A DNA stretch of 64,000 nt from Acorus gramineus. Lineage: Eukaryota > Streptophyta > Magnoliopsida > Acorales > Acoraceae. Both the position numbers and the translations under genes were made by a program. The stretch lies in NCBI GenBank assembly GCA_030737835.1, contig CM060847.1, positions 10,678,704 through 10,742,703 of the forward strand, given 5' to 3'. The notes below the pieces were generated by a model that saw nothing but the letters and a program-made list of their open reading frames with translations, made no database searches and was not told the origin of the DNA. Positions 47,667-62,236 of this stretch are shown here, piece by piece; position 1 is the stretch's first letter, and every line of letters begins with the position of its first letter.

Positions 47667-50600
47667 TTAAGCATCAGTTGCATTACCATTAGCACTACCA
47701 TTATCAAAAGCAGGCATGGATGAGAAGTTACAACTACTGAGGGATTCCGGTTGGTCAAGATGCAACCTCTTAGATGGAGATGCTAAAACAATTTTTGACT
47801 TTCGATGGATTTCTTGCTTTTCCAGGCAGCCACTTGCTCGAGGCTGAGTACCATCAGCATCTGAAGTCACAGAATTTGATTGGTCCTCAGGATGATGAAT
47901 TTCGTTACCCTCAATTGGATGGACGTGATTTTTGTTACCCTCAATTGGATGGATGTGATTTTTCTTCGCAGACGCCAATTTTTTAGCCTTCTGCATCCAG
48001 TTGTTCAGGGTCATGTTGTCATCATCTGAGGGGGCTCCAGTATCATCAGATTCTGAGTTTCTCCTCTTCAAAGTATTGCAAGATTCAGAACAATGTGCAT
48101 CATCACCAGTTGATAATCTTGGAATTTCCTCTGCGGTAGTATTAGGACTCATGGCATCTAAAGCTAAATGGGAAGTAAGTTGCAGGTTGCCTTGTCTCTC
48201 CACAATTTGAGTACACGCATTTCCAACGGAGAAGGGTTCACTAGCATTTTCCTTCGTGGGTTTCTTCCTCGGATTATTCTTCCTAGATCTTCTTTCCGTA
48301 GGACCACTGGCGTCCCTGATATGCATAACCTCCTGATGTTGAATACGCTCATCATCCTGTGCTGGCTGAACAGATTTATCCTTTTGATTAGGTATTTTAG
48401 GCGGCCTTCCAGTAACTTCAAATGCTTTAGATTTGGTCCTGGATTTCTTTGTGTTAACCTCTTGAGGAACATCACTGCAATGCAGGCATTTGACTTCCAT
48501 GAATAAATAAAAAGAGGAACTAAACAACGCAAAAACTTGAGCAATAAATCAAAATGGGGAAAATCTAAAACTGAGGATCGCAGGCTCTAATGTAATAAGA
48601 TTTACCATGCAGCTGCATCCTTTCGTTTCCTCGACTTTGGCCCCACTCTGCCCATTCAAGAAGAGAAGATAAGCAAGGGAGTTTGGTTATGCAAACACTT
48701 CATGATTAAAATATCCGAGAAACTATACCGTGACTTTTTCTTTTGGTTCGTAATGCTAATTGAATCTTCAGTAGATGAAGGGTATGTAAGAAAAAAATCA
48801 TGAGGTCCAAGTAAAGGTCGCTCAGATTCCCGATCCACAAAGTTGGTTATCAGGGCGGCCTTCTGCATCTTGCGAGCCTCTTGGAGTAGAGGAACTTCAT
48901 GTGGAAGCAAAACTTTCCATCTCCTGGATATTGAGGGTATTCTAACACCAAGTTATACATATATTCGCAAGATATAGTATAAATCATTGATAAGCAGGCA
49001 TAAGGCAAAACCATTAGTCAAAGACAAAATTAGAATTGATAGGCAAAAGCATACCTTCGACATTGACAATCAGTACGTGGAGGCACAAATGACGCAATCT
49101 TGGACCAACAATGACCATGCTCTGCAATAGCAGCCAGCAACTTTGAATCCTCTTCTTCAGTCCACTGATCCAAATTCAGTGATGGGTCTAACACATTGAG
49201 CCACCTGCCATCAATATTTTAACCATCAACCCAATGCCAGAAAAAAGATTCCTAATCTGACATGTGATAAGTTAATACCTTTCTCGACATTGAACTTGAG
49301 TCCGTCCAGGGACAAAATGGGCTATTTTTACCCAGTTTTTAGGTCCAAAGAGCATCACAGCTACTTTCAAGTGTTTGTCTTCATCCACCAACCATCTCCC
49401 AACACTTTTTCTATCTGGGTGAAGAGTCTTCCTCCATCTGCATTAAAAAGATTGCAGAAATATTACAAAAATAAAATAGATGTATCAATCGGATCTCTAG
49501 ATACCAAAGAATTAAGAAAATCTAGATTTACATCCTACTTTGCATGATTAAACATCAATACAGAAAAAAAATAATTATCATATCGTGTTGATGTTCTTCA
49601 AAGCCCATTCTCAATGGTTCCTTTCCAGTCATTTAGGTATCCCATTCTACTCTCTGGGCCTTCAGCTTGTAGCCATACAACCACCTTCCTTTTAGAACTC
49701 AACTCTCATTTTTGTTGTAGATATACATACCACTCAATCAATTCTCAGCCAATCTAGCTCCTGCTCCCAAATGAGTTCTGCACATGTTCATAAACCTCAA
49801 ATGACATTCCCAATAAATACATCCTCTATGCACACAGTCACATCCTAATTCCCCCCATTAGCTTGCCAAACATACATTTCAGCCATATCATTTTACAAGG
49901 AGCCAAGGATGCAACCTACAACATGTAGCTTCACGAGTGCTCACTGTATGTCATGGTCGACCTTATTAATTTTCCTTTTGGCTCACCTTCTACCAAATGG
50001 TCACACACAAGCCCAAATTACACATCATCCAACTATTTCTATGCACGGAGAATTAAAGTGCGTGCGATGCACGATAATGAATTACTCGATCCATAACTAC
50101 TTATAGAGGAAACTAATTTGGATTTGTGTCAAGAGGGGATGGAGAAATAGTGGAGGTAGCAAGTAAGTTACAGTTACACCATGTAGATTGCAAGTTTAGC
50201 GAAAAAGATTCTGGACATCAAATGGAACAATAAAAGGTAAGAAATTGAGGAAATGTCTCACCCCCAATGAACTCCCTAGTCATGATCATCCGTATAAATT
50301 ACTTAAAAACACAGCTGAAATTCATAGATAGGAATTGAACTTCAACATTTAAAGCCCCCATCTGTGTGGGGGATGGGCGTGTGCATGTAGAGATAGAGAT
50401 AATGATGGATGGATATAGAGAGCACGGAGGGGATTAGGTGCGGAGGGGGCGAGGGAAGGAGGGAGACTGAAACAAAGATGAAATAAAATAAGTACTTCTA
50501 AGAGGGTGTATGAAATTCATGTGAATGCTGCAAAATATAATTTCAATAGTTCATATAGCTCATTCATTGTAATAAATCAAAGGTTTTACATCTCCTAAAA

Positions 50601-53600
50601 AAAAAATTCCAATTTGTATTCTGCTTCCATCTAATCATTGCCATTTTCGAATTTTTCATTCCAACAAATTGAATTTCACATTAAATCAACCGGCAACACA
50701 CAAAAAAAAAATTCTCCAAAGAAGCATTGCACATGACACCAACAGGAAATTATTCAAGTGGTAAAAGGCAGGCACCTAATTGACTTGGTCTGAGTTAGGC
50801 AGCAAGCCCTTTTTTGGGATAAAGGTGGAGTATCCATCAGATCTCACCACATATGGAAAACACTCAAATCATCAAAGATTTTGATTTAGAAAAACTTTAC
50901 AGCATGTAAAAGTAAAATACCTGGTAGTTTAACAGAAAGCCACTAACCTGTTAGAGCATTGTGGACCTGTCCTGCCCTCCATACTAGAAGCTATAACCTG
51001 CCAATCATTATCGCCAAAAACTTCTACAGCAGCGCGAAGTTGAGCGTCATCATCTTCTGTCCACTCCTTCTTCAGTATATACGCATTCAAACTTCGTTGA
51101 TAACGAGCCAAGCACTGAAAAGGTGTTCTATGTCTTCCTAGTGCAAAAGCTATATCAATCCAGTTAAAAACACCTCTCTGTTGTACAATTGACAATAGCT
51201 TTTTATCCTCGATGTTGGTCCATGGATTTTGATTTATCAAAGGATCTTCATTGTTCAACCATCTGGAGAAAAGAGAGAGGTTAGAATATTAAATGTAAAC
51301 CATCATATAAAAATATGGATATAAGATAAAGTGCATGAAACAAAACCTTCCATGTATGATGTACTCTTTAATATGCATTACAGAATACAAGGAAGACAAA
51401 ATGAATGCCTGCATAAACTGTTGTTAGGAGCAAAAATAGAACATGTCAACCAATTAGCAGTATGTCAAAACATTAGATATAAATAAGCCGCTGATTCGGT
51501 GGACTCGTAAATCATAATAATGTCAAGTATGAGAATCACCCCCACCAAAAAAAAATTAACCAAAACCAGAACAATTCAAAACAACACCTTGCCATGTAAA
51601 TGCATCTATTTTGAAGTAAGGATATGTACTTGTGGACTAATAAAATGGGAAGACTGGCCATGACATAGAGAGAATCAACCATGAGAAGCATCTTCCTCTC
51701 TAAGCAAAAATGAGAAGATTCGTTTTGAATAACTTCATCATACTGTACAGGTACATATATTGAACTTCTAAAAGAAAGTATTAGTCAATAATTATGATCA
51801 TTGTGATCTTATGCTAGGATTAGAGGCTTGAGGATAATCTGGATTTCAGGTATTTCAGGTGATAAAGGTCAATTTATATGATGCAAGTGATAAAAAATCA
51901 TGCATTCATGCATTTCAGGTAAAAGAGCTAAAGGTCAATAATTACCTTGTTTCACATTCAGCACCGGAGCGTCCTGTAAAATACATGGATGCCAAGCGAT
52001 CCCAATCAACTTGAGGTAAGAAAGATCTCATGACTTCAGATGTGACTTCAATGTTATTTATTGAAGCTGTCATGTTATCTATATCATTAGAATGTCCAGG
52101 AGTCCCCTCTGAACTACTGCCAAGTAAACATCAACATCAGCTCAAAATAATGAAGCTTTTCTGGTATCATTGCCCTCTGAAATTTGTCTAGAAAATACCT
52201 GTATAATTCAAATGATCTCTGAAGCAACATTTCCTGAAATTGTTGCTTTATTCCCTTCTCAAGTTTCTCTTTCTCAGCCTTGGACCAGGGTTGCTTATTG
52301 AATGATACAGGGAACCTCTCTAGTACCATTCTGAACTTGGAAGCATGAGAATTCTCAAGGGGGGCAAAACAAGGTGCAGGAGACTTTGTTGTGGGACCCT
52401 GCAATAAACCCATATGCCTGTCAATTCAAGCACACTTAACATCTATCAATATATTAGGAAAACTCTGCTTCCATTTACCCCCTTTTGCGTTGTGGCTTCA
52501 AAACAGACACACACACACACACACACGTGTTCACACACAGACAAACATCATCCAGAAAATCACACTGATAAGTGCTGATACTTAAAATACCAATTTATTA
52601 CATCCTTAACTAGTCACACATTTCTGACTACAACAATGAAACTGGGCAAAGTTTGAGCAAAATATATGTCAACCAAATTATCTTCGTATATTTTAAGTAT
52701 CACTTAAAGACGTTCAAATCCTTACAATGCAACCACTTGGTGATAGTAAATTTTGGGAACACCGACACCCTTTACACGGTATTTTTGTATTTAAAACCTC
52801 ACACGGTCTTCGAGTTGTCCAACAATTTTTTTTGTATATTTAGATCATTCAGATGCATGAGAATCTAAATGCATTTTTTTTTCTAATATAAAAATTGTCA
52901 ACAATCAACATACTTTAATGCAAAATTGTTTTTTATACCTTCAAATAAAATGATGTGTTTCATGCTATGGACATAGTAAAAAAGCAATAATTTAGGTATG
53001 AGAGATAGTGTAGTGACAGTGTAGTAGAACTTCTCCCTCTAAAACTCTAAGAAAATAAGTGTGGAGGATCAATTCCCATTGGTTCTATAAATTGTAGAAA
53101 TATGCCACAACAACTACTCCACCTTCTCCAGAACAAGCAAGTCAGAATGTCAGATTAAACAAATGACAACTTCAAAGTTCACCAGTGGCTTCTTAAAAAA
53201 AAAATAAAAAAAAATTGCTGAACATAACAATCCCTATGCAAAATATGAAGCTAGAATAAACAATTAGGCATATTTCCATGCAGGAATATGTCCAGGATAG
53301 AACAACCCTCCAACCAGTTATTCAATCTAATCATTCATGCAATTATACAATGTCTTATGTCTCGTAATAACTTTGAAGAAAAACCAACAAGAAACAACTT
53401 AATAGAACCTCTTGATATATGCAGCACAGTAATAAAGAACTGAACCTTCAATATTTTAGATATCCTGCGCTTCCGAATTGAAATTAACTTCACTCGAGCA
53501 TCCTTGTTCCCATATAAAACTCGTTCCATTTTTCTTCTGCAGTAATTTTTATAATCCACAAGACATTTAGCATGTTTTTTCAGTCGTTTGTTCTCCTCAA

Positions 53601-56600
53601 TCCTCGCCTCAATTTGTATAAGTTTATTCCTAATATATTTCTGGCATGACCGGTTCTTCTTAAGGGCATCAACAAACATTTCTGCAAATTTTGGGAAACC
53701 AGAATGCATGAGTGGCAATAAAGGTGAACTACAAGTCCCATTTTCTGCTCCGAATGACTCCGCGGGCCCAGAAGACTGGTTCCCAAAATTCATGGGAAGA
53801 ATGGATCTCAGTGGTTGAGGAACAACATCAGCATCATCAATAGCAGAGTAATCTTGCGTAAATAGAGTGAATGCCTCGCTGCTATTCCTGTCACCATTAC
53901 ATGGTACATCTTGTTGTGATGTAACACTCATGGCAACCGGATCATCCCGATGTAAACACTTTTCAGAATTCATTTTCTGCGCGTCTGCAGAAATACATGA
54001 TCGCATTATTTAGGATAACATGAAAAGATTTGGACAAAACGTCTTGACCAATAAACAAGACTAAAATAATCTAAAATTACTGGTGTAATCATAATCACCT
54101 GGTGAGTTAATTACATCTACATCCAACAAATAAAAAATTTGCCCCCAGTAAACTTTAAAACTATATGTTGATGAATAAAAAGATAATCAGCTAAAACAAA
54201 TTTTGACTTAATTCACAAAACTAGGAAACTTGACAGCTATAAGTCCTGGTTCAAGTATGATGACTCAGTTCATTTAGAAGAGGTAAAAATGATAAGGTGA
54301 ATCCAATACAACTTTTCATGCATCTATCCTGAAGACAAGTAGGACAAACAACGAAGGTGACAGTACTTTGATGCGAATCAAGTAACTACCACAGACTCCT
54401 TTGAAAAAAAAAAAGAAGCCATTCAGGCAATCCAAAAAGTAAGGTCCCAAGGGATTTATGGTCTTTATTTTACCTGGAAAAGATAATCAGTGATACAACT
54501 CTCCATGTAAATACAAGAGTATACTAAAGACGCAGGGACCCATAAGAAGTCCAAACATGAACACCAGATTTGTTTTGTATCAGAGGACCTCCTCGTAGTT
54601 CTCATAGACACCTGAAAGTTAATCATCCAGTAGCGATTTCAAAGTATTATAATTAACCTAGAAAATTATATAGCTCTAAGAATTAACTAAACTATATCCT
54701 GTAAACGCATGGAACGTTGCTCTGTCAGAACTGACACCATCAATCAACAATTGCAGATAACAAGGGCATTGTTTGCAAGCAATAAATATGAATTTATGAT
54801 TAATGCCAGTTGGAACAGTGATTTAAAATGTTTTTATGGTTTAACTGTAGGAGCACGTGTGGCAGAAAGTGAGGGTACAATAATATATGGATGGTAAAAA
54901 TGTACAAGTACAACCAGAAATAAATTGCATGGGAGAATATAAGTGTAGATTCAACAAAAAAAAATCTCCCTCAATGATTTTGGCATTTGGAACAAATGCC
55001 AATATTGCACCAGTTAGAAAGGTGAGTATACTGAGCTTCATATTATCAAGGTGAGGAGGAATAATACCTAAATGAAAACATTTCTCAAGGATGCTGAAGA
55101 AGAAAAAGGCAGAAAAAATCACCTTAACTGAGAACCTATTGTGATCCTAGTCATCCACTCAAGAAATTGTGGAACAGTTGCAACTTGTAATAAAGACACG
55201 TGATATAATTCACTCCATTCAATATTCGCTCTATAATGCCCAGGTGCACCTAAATGGCTCATATCCATCTAGTGCCAGGTACTCCATTTTCCGGTTTAAA
55301 ATTCATATCCCCAAGTCCATGTCAGAAAATTAATAGTGTCAGGAGTTGAAGAAGAAGATTTCATTATTTATTCTACTTTTTCCCATTGATTTACAGCACT
55401 TCCAACTTAAGAAACCATCCCATGCCTCTCAAAATAGTGTCAGGAGTTAAAATGTTAAAGATGAATGTTCCATTATTTACTCTACTTCTTCCCATTAATT
55501 TACAGCACTTCCAACTTAAAAAACCATTCCATGACTCTCAAATAGAAAAACTTCAACATGATCAGCGCCCAATTTCCTTGCAAGGGATAGCAAGGGAAGA
55601 GGAGAGAGAAAAAAACTATATTAAATGGTCTTGCCATTTGGATGTTCTTCCATATTAAATGGTATAAAAAATCATAGAACTAAATTCCATATTAAATGGA
55701 CTAATAAATCATGGAACTAATTTCCCACACAAAATGACACATTTGCCATACCGATGCTCTTCATATCAAATGTCTAACAGATGACAGAACTAATTTCGAT
55801 CGTAAAATGGAAGAAACCCCCTAATCTGAAATTTCCACCTCTCCCACTCTTCCAAAAACACCGCCCCAACACTTTCAAACCACACACCCAAAAAAAAATA
55901 AAAGAATAAAAAAAAATAAAAGAATAAATAAATAAACCCCCCCATGGAGTAAAAGTTGATTCTGTCAAAAATAAAATCCATGACAACAAACATTAACCAA
56001 ACAAACTCAAACCTCCCCAGATGCATAAATGTAAATAACTATTTTTTTTTTTTGAAATGATAAATGTAAATAACTATATAGCCCAGAAAATCACTGCAAT
56101 ATCATCTCCCAATATGCCTAATCTATTCACAATGGCATGCACCTAAATTATAGATGCTAAATTCCAAATATAAACCATGCATCCAATGCCTCCTCTTTTT
56201 CAATGATACCATGATTTGGGAATGTTCATTATGAGGAAAATAAGAAATGGTTGGGGAGGCATAAGGAGAATGAGTGAATGGCAATCTCTCTTCTACCCTG
56301 ACTCCTTGAGCATCCCCACCCTTCTCGTCTCATCCCCACTGTTGATGGAGGGAAAGGAATACACCAATCTTTAGGAGGATCATTTTTCCCCATTCAAAGG
56401 TCAGCCTTCTGACTTCCTATAAAAAAGTCCAAATATTGCCCCATACCTCATAAACCACCAATTACAAACTAATCCATAGATGACATGATATCTCACCCCA
56501 ACATATCCTATCATGTCCCTCGTGGTCGCATAACGGTTTAAGGCATACCTGTGTTAAGGGTAAGTATTGGGTTGGAGTCTTAGCGCTAACTTACCCACTT

Positions 56601-57335
56601 GTTTGTTGGCAAAAAATCGAAAGAATTTTCTATGGGACCACGGCAATCAGGCGGAGGTTCCCAGCTTGGCCGTAAAGTCAGCCACGGACCCTCCGACATT
56701 ATAAAAAAAAAAAAAAAAACCTTTATGCCATCAGCCCAAAACTAAATGTAATTCCACATATCCATGAAACAAAACAGTCTATGTTTTTCCGATTACAGAT
56801 AAAAAAAATTTTGAAGAACCATCACTTGATGCATCCAAAACTAGAATTCATCCAAACAAATGCATAGAGATCTCATTCAAAAACCCAATTGTGCAACCAT
56901 CAAATAACAACAAAAAGGAGGGACAACTTCAGCCTTACCGCTCTCATACTGCAAGAACCGGCGCTGGATCGTGCGGAGCATCTCAAAATCATCGTCCTCG
57001 TCCAAGTCCGATGGCAGGAGAGTGCAGAGGGGTCTCACGATGGGAGGTCGATCGAACGTAGATGATGATGAAGACGCCTGCGCCGAGAACCTCCGCCGGA
57101 TGCTGTTGGCGAGCTCCAGATCATCAGCTCCATCATCGACGTTGCTTCCACCACCGCCCGAATCATCGGCGCCGTCTTCCAAGCTGGAGGAGACCTTCAG
57201 GGCGTCATTGGGGTCCGTGCCGGCGATCATGCAGGCCCTCCTGAGGGCCTCCATGTCCTCTTCGAAGGTTTCGTCTCTATCGCTTCCGTACGAGTAATCC
57301 CCGTCGCTTTCGTCGTCGTATGAGGTCGAAGCCAT
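47667..57335 (-). CDS. MYB4R1: Four-repeat MYB protein, SNAPC4-type (MYB4R1)
   Basis: Ten exons (57335-56939, 53984-53446, 52398-52199, 52116-51946, 51262-50948, 49437-49279, 49204-49055, 48923-48729, 48647-48606, 48474-47667) give 991 aa. Relatives are the large subunit of SNAPc, which binds the promoter element of snRNA genes; plant 4R-MYBs share its repeat plan. The N-terminus is acidic (residues 1-60). A Lys-rich helical part (SCQKYIRNKLIQIEARIEE) and a half repeat (PWSKAEKEKLEKGIKQQ, interrupted, then VDWDRLASMYFTGRSGAECE) precede four full repeats: Ra W450-Y490, Rb W503-R541, Rc W556-W595, Rd W608-W646. The C-terminal 300 residues are basic and Ser-rich with a short duplicated NH(I/V)HPIEGN. 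All introns are GT-AG; intron 1 is nearly 3 kb. Confidence 0.9.
47904..47963. repeat. 30-bp coding tandem repeat in MYB4R1
   Basis: Two units of 30 bp starting GTTACCCTCAATTGGATGGA, differing at one base, in the last exon. Confidence 0.9.
52506..52526. repeat. (CA)n microsatellite in MYB4R1 intron 2
   Basis: About 21 bp of CA dinucleotides. Confidence 0.85.
55332..55545. repeat. Tandem duplication of about 100 bp in MYB4R1 intron 1
   Basis: Two diverged units, each starting AATAGTGTCAGGAGTT and containing TTACAGCACTTCCAACTTAA. A looser 45-bp-like repetition (CCATATTAAATGG, CATGGAACTAATTTC) follows to about 55810. Confidence 0.75.
56513..56719 (+). mobile_element. Probable SINE in MYB4R1 intron 1
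   Basis: A-box-like GTGGTCGCATAACGGTTTAAGG and B-box-like GGGTTGGAGTCTTAG lie about 35 bases apart near the left end. The right end is a pure A tail at about 56701-56718. The body is more GC-rich than the intron around it. Target duplications are poor. It lies antisense to MYB4R1. Confidence 0.6.
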
Positions 57336-58764
57336 GGGAACATAAACGAAAGGGGAATTCTTTGATTAGGGTTAGGGTTTTTGGAGGGATTGAGAGGTTC
57401 GTATCGCCAAAGACCTCGGAACAAGGGAGAGAGAGAGAGAGAGAAGGGTTTGGGGCTTATATAGGAGGAGAAGAGCCAGGTCTGGTGATGTGCCACTGTA
57501 TATACGCAGGGGGGCCCGATATATGCATCCCATTTTATAAAAACCCACCCCGTTTAAAACAATTGAAAACAACTTTCGTGCACGGTTTATATTGGGGTGG
57601 ATTTATAAGCTTCACAAAATGGCTTGATTGGGTTTCCAAATGGGGTGGGTTTCTTGCAAATGGAGGTGCATATATCGGTTTCCTAGCAGTCTAAACTCTA
57701 AAGAGAATTCCCTTGGAACGAGTGGGCTTGGGCCTTGGGAAGGTAAATATCGGATCATCGAGCGACAGTACAATGAACGGATTCCCACCATCTCACCCCG
57801 TTAGTTATGAAAAATGTCATGCTTAATTCATTTTATTGTACATAAATATTTTAATTTTTTTAAATGATATATAATTTTTTAAAATATTTTTTTAATAAAT
57901 TAAATAATATCATTTATTGAAATATGAAAAGTTTTTAATGAAACTATATACGAGACATTAAAAAAAAATTTGAGTGTAACAAATCTCATTAGTTATTATA
58001 TCAGATCACTTGAAATTCATACAATTTATTATAATATATTTTTTTTAATTAGACTTGTAATATATACCTTGTTGTTTTTCATTCTTTTTGTTTTTTAAAT
58101 ATACATTCAGTCACTAAAATATATATTAACATAAAAAATAAAATATACATTAAGATACAATAATGCATTTTTCCTAAAAAAAATTAAAATTTTAAATTTT
58201 CATACAAATAATATACACAACAATAGCACAATTTACACCCAATTGTAAGAGGCTAAATGTCTCACTTTAGACGAGAAAAATATTAAATGCAACTCCATTT
58301 ACATCTCCGGATATAGTTCACACATATCATTCTAATTTTCTAATAATAATAAATAATTATATACACTTTTATAAAAAAAATAAAAGAGCATTGATGCACT
58401 CACTAGTCTTACATACCCATCTACAGTTTACCAGCGGTTTCTTACCATGAATGAATATACATTGCACCATCAAACATACTGTAGTATATAAAAATTAAAA
58501 AAAATTTAATTAAAAAAAAATTATTGTATTTTAATGTATACTTTATTTTTTATACAGAATGGGTGGACGTATCATTGTTCCATCTCGTTGTACTCCACAT
58601 TATAATGCACTCGAGTGTAAACAAAACCAAAGATTGAAAAAAAAAGCGCGGCAAAATGTACAATTTCGCGGGAAACCGAAAACCCAGCTTCCTCTATTGA
58701 CCTCTCCACCTTCTTCGCTCCCTCTCTCTCTCTCTCTCTCCACTCATAATAGAACAGATTCAAA
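57336..58764. promoter_or_regulatory. Shared upstream region of MYB4R1 and EXO1
   Basis: The two genes are head to head with start codons 1.43 kb apart. The MYB4R1 side has a GA tract at 57430-57443 in its likely 5' UTR, and EXO1 has a CT tract at 58722-58740 just before its ATG. Between them, 57830-58560 is AT-rich with no gene seen. Confidence 0.5.
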
Positions 58765-61700
58765 ATGGGCATTCAAAACCTTCTACGCTTCCTCAAACCC
58801 TACACGGAGTCCGTCCACATCAAGAAATACTTCGGCAAACGCGTAAATTTCATTCTGGGTACCCTTTTATCATCTTCTTTTTGATACCCATTTTGATTTT
58901 TTTTCGTTTTGTTGGGGGATTCTTAACAGGTCGGTATTGATGCTTATTCATGGCTTCACAAAGGGGGTCAGTCTTAATTTTAAAAACCCATCTTTTCATT
59001 TTTTAAATCCGTTATGAATTTATTGATGATTTGGGTTTTTTTTGGGGGGAGCAGCTTATTCTTGTAGTATGGAACTTTGCATGAACTCCCGGAGTGACGC
59101 CAGCTCTCGTTACCTGCAATATTTTATGCACTATGTTAACCTGCTCCGCCATTACAAGATAAGCCCCGTCGTCGTCTTCGACGGTGGCAATCTTCCTTTC
59201 AAAGCTGCGACGGAAGGTGATCGTAAAAGGTGAGCGATTTTGAGCTTTTGTGCTATTACAATGTCATTTCAAGAAGAACTAATTATATGTGTTGATTATA
59301 TGTGCATGAATTTGAAAGTTTGGAACATAGCATCTATTTTACCCACTATTATGCATTTATGGTAGATTATAATAGTCTGATCTTCAAAACATTTGAAAGG
59401 TTTGATCTTTGTCTGTTGTGTGTCGGTGGTATAGGAGAAGAAATGCTAATCTTGAACTTGCAAAGGAGAAGCTTAGTCAGGCCAATACTAATGCAGCTAT
59501 TGAATACTTCAAGGTAATCCTTTTTTTTTTTTTTTTGTATGTGTGGTTTTGGAAGTGCGATGTGATAATTTTTCTAGATGAAAGAAGCACATCTAAACTT
59601 ATTTAGTTCTAGCACCTGTGGGCTGTGGTGAGTCCTCTCAATGATGGGCAGTCAGTTTAATAAATCTCCCATAGAGTGGATGAATGTGTATTAATACTTG
59701 TTTTTACTTGATTAGGAAACTGTTGATCATTGCCAAAGTTCAAACAAGTGATAATGGCAATATTGACATTTGTTGATGAGTTATAATGCATAATGGTGCT
59801 TAGTGAATTGGATTTTCTTGAAGATGATCACAGTTCACTCGCGTTTTGTTAGGTGATGAGTTTTTTTTTTTTTTAAAGCATGAATTTGCCACTCGGATTA
59901 ATGGTTTGTGATAGTGAAAGAAATGCACTTTTTGGTATACATGCCAATTTGATTTGGATATATTGGGATTGCCATTGAGATGATTTGCTTGCACATACCT
60001 TTTTTTTTTTCATTTATTGTATTGTTTGTTGGTTCAAACTGTTCTTCTCCAAAGTTTATTAAACTCACCCTTGTGTCTGTGTTTGTAGAAAGCAGTGTCT
60101 ATTACTCCATCGATGGCACATCAACTTATTCAGGTATGCTTCCCTGTGCATGATTTATTCTTTGATTTGTTCTCTGCTTGTTGGTTTGTTGGCTCTAAGT
60201 TGTCATTGATAGCTAACTATTTCAGATCTTGAGGTCGGAGAATGTTGAGTTCATAGTTGCTCCATATGAGGCTGATGCGCAATTGGCGTACTTGTCTAGC
60301 ATTGAATCTGATCAAGGAGGAATTGATGCAGTGATAACAGAAGACAGTGATTTATTGGCCTATGGTTGCCCAGCTGTAAGACATTCCGCAACTCTGATGT
60401 CAAACCTTTTCCTTTGACACATTTTATGCTTCTCTTTCTCATTAGAATTGTAGGGATTGTTCCAACCTGATGTTGGTTGTTTACAGGTAATATTTAAAAT
60501 GGACCGATATGGAAATGGAGAAGAGATTTTGATGGATAGAGTGTTCAGCACTTCTTCTGGTGGACTTTCCTTTCAGCATTTTGATAAAGAATTGTTCACA
60601 GGTGAGATGAAAGAGGCACAAATAAATAACCAAGAAAGAATTGATAATTATACTTTAGCATTGCACATTTTTTGCTTACTAGGAAATGAAACAACTTGAA
60701 ATCCAAGGAAGAATTGAAAATATCTAGGGTGTCAAAAAATAGTCTATAGAGGAATTTTTTTTTTTTTTTTTAATCTAACAAAAAAATGGGGAGCACACCG
60801 AGGTTGAGGCTATCTGTATGGATTGCGAGGGACATTTGCTTCTGATATAGTCCTTGTGGTTTCTTAGGTTTTGGCATTCTTTTGTTTCCTATTGCCTTTT
60901 TTTTTCTTTTCTTAAACTGAAATCTACTGTTGTTCTTTGAAGTTCACTCTAATACAACATGAGGGTCTCCAATCTTTGGTCCAAAAATGGGAAAGCAGCA
61001 TGGTTTTAAAGAGATGAATTGTGAACCTCATTTGTCATTTAGTACTTATTTGTGACATTGGTTATCATTTCCTAGACACAAAGAACTATGCATTTGCTCC
61101 AATCATTTTTCATGATACTGTATTTCATGATATTGATTTTGTTCTTTAACAGGTATGTGCATTTTAGCCGGCTGTGATTTCCTTCCATCTGTTCCTGGCA
61201 TTGGAACTAAGAGTGCTTATACCTTGGTTTCAAAGTATACGAATCTTGATCGGGTCAGTCCACACTGCCTTTAAACAGGCACCTGTTGTTGTAAATTTGT
61301 TAAGAACATAAGATGCTGATTTACTAATATTTGTTTGACCTGTTTTCTAATTTAATGCTATAACATACACACCACTTTTCTTTTATAAGATCTTTGCATT
61401 TTTTTTTTTTTTTGAACACGCTAATCATTCTATCAAATTAACAAATAAGGCCTTTCCAAATTCTATGAATACTCAATTTTGGGCATTCAGTCAAATGACT
61501 ACATTCCCAAGGTTATTGTTATTTCAGTTATTTATACATTGAATTATTATGCTCAAAACCTTCTGTGGGTGGACCAATGTTAAACTTCAATATGAGATAC
61601 AAAGCCAACAACTACTTATTTAAACTCATCTAATTTCCACACACACCATGGATATATCTACCAAGAGGAAGGTCAGGCAACCTCACTTGCTATACAGCAT

Positions 61701-62174
61701 TATATGTATATGAGTATATCCAGTAAAATAAGTAATTGAATATATATTTATTCCTTCTAGCAGCAAACATATGAATGAGCATGATTGATTTTTTTTCTAA
61801 CCCCTTTACCAATACTTGTTTCCACATAACTGGTCATGTGCAATACCTGCAGGTTATTTCATCAATTAAGCATGGGAAGAAGGGATCTTTGATGACAGAG
61901 GATTATCCCAAGTCATTTATAAAGGCACTTGCACTATTTCATCATGCCCGAATGTAAAATATTTCACATAACTATCTATAATTTCATTTTTGTTTTCTTC
62001 AAAACTATACACATTTTTTTTATAATATCTCTTTTGTCCCATATAGATATGACATGAACACCAAATCCCTCAAACCCATGAAACCCCTACCACCTAAGTT
62101 TCTGCAATCTCTAGACAGTGACCTCGACGTTCTTGGACCGTATCCTTTCTTTTATAACAGATTTATCAAAGAAG

Positions 62175-62236
<62 letters not shown>

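Noticed and set aside
56971-57297. Plus-strand Ser-rich frame opposite MYB4R1 exon 1
   Set aside because: Shadow of an acidic exon on the other strand.
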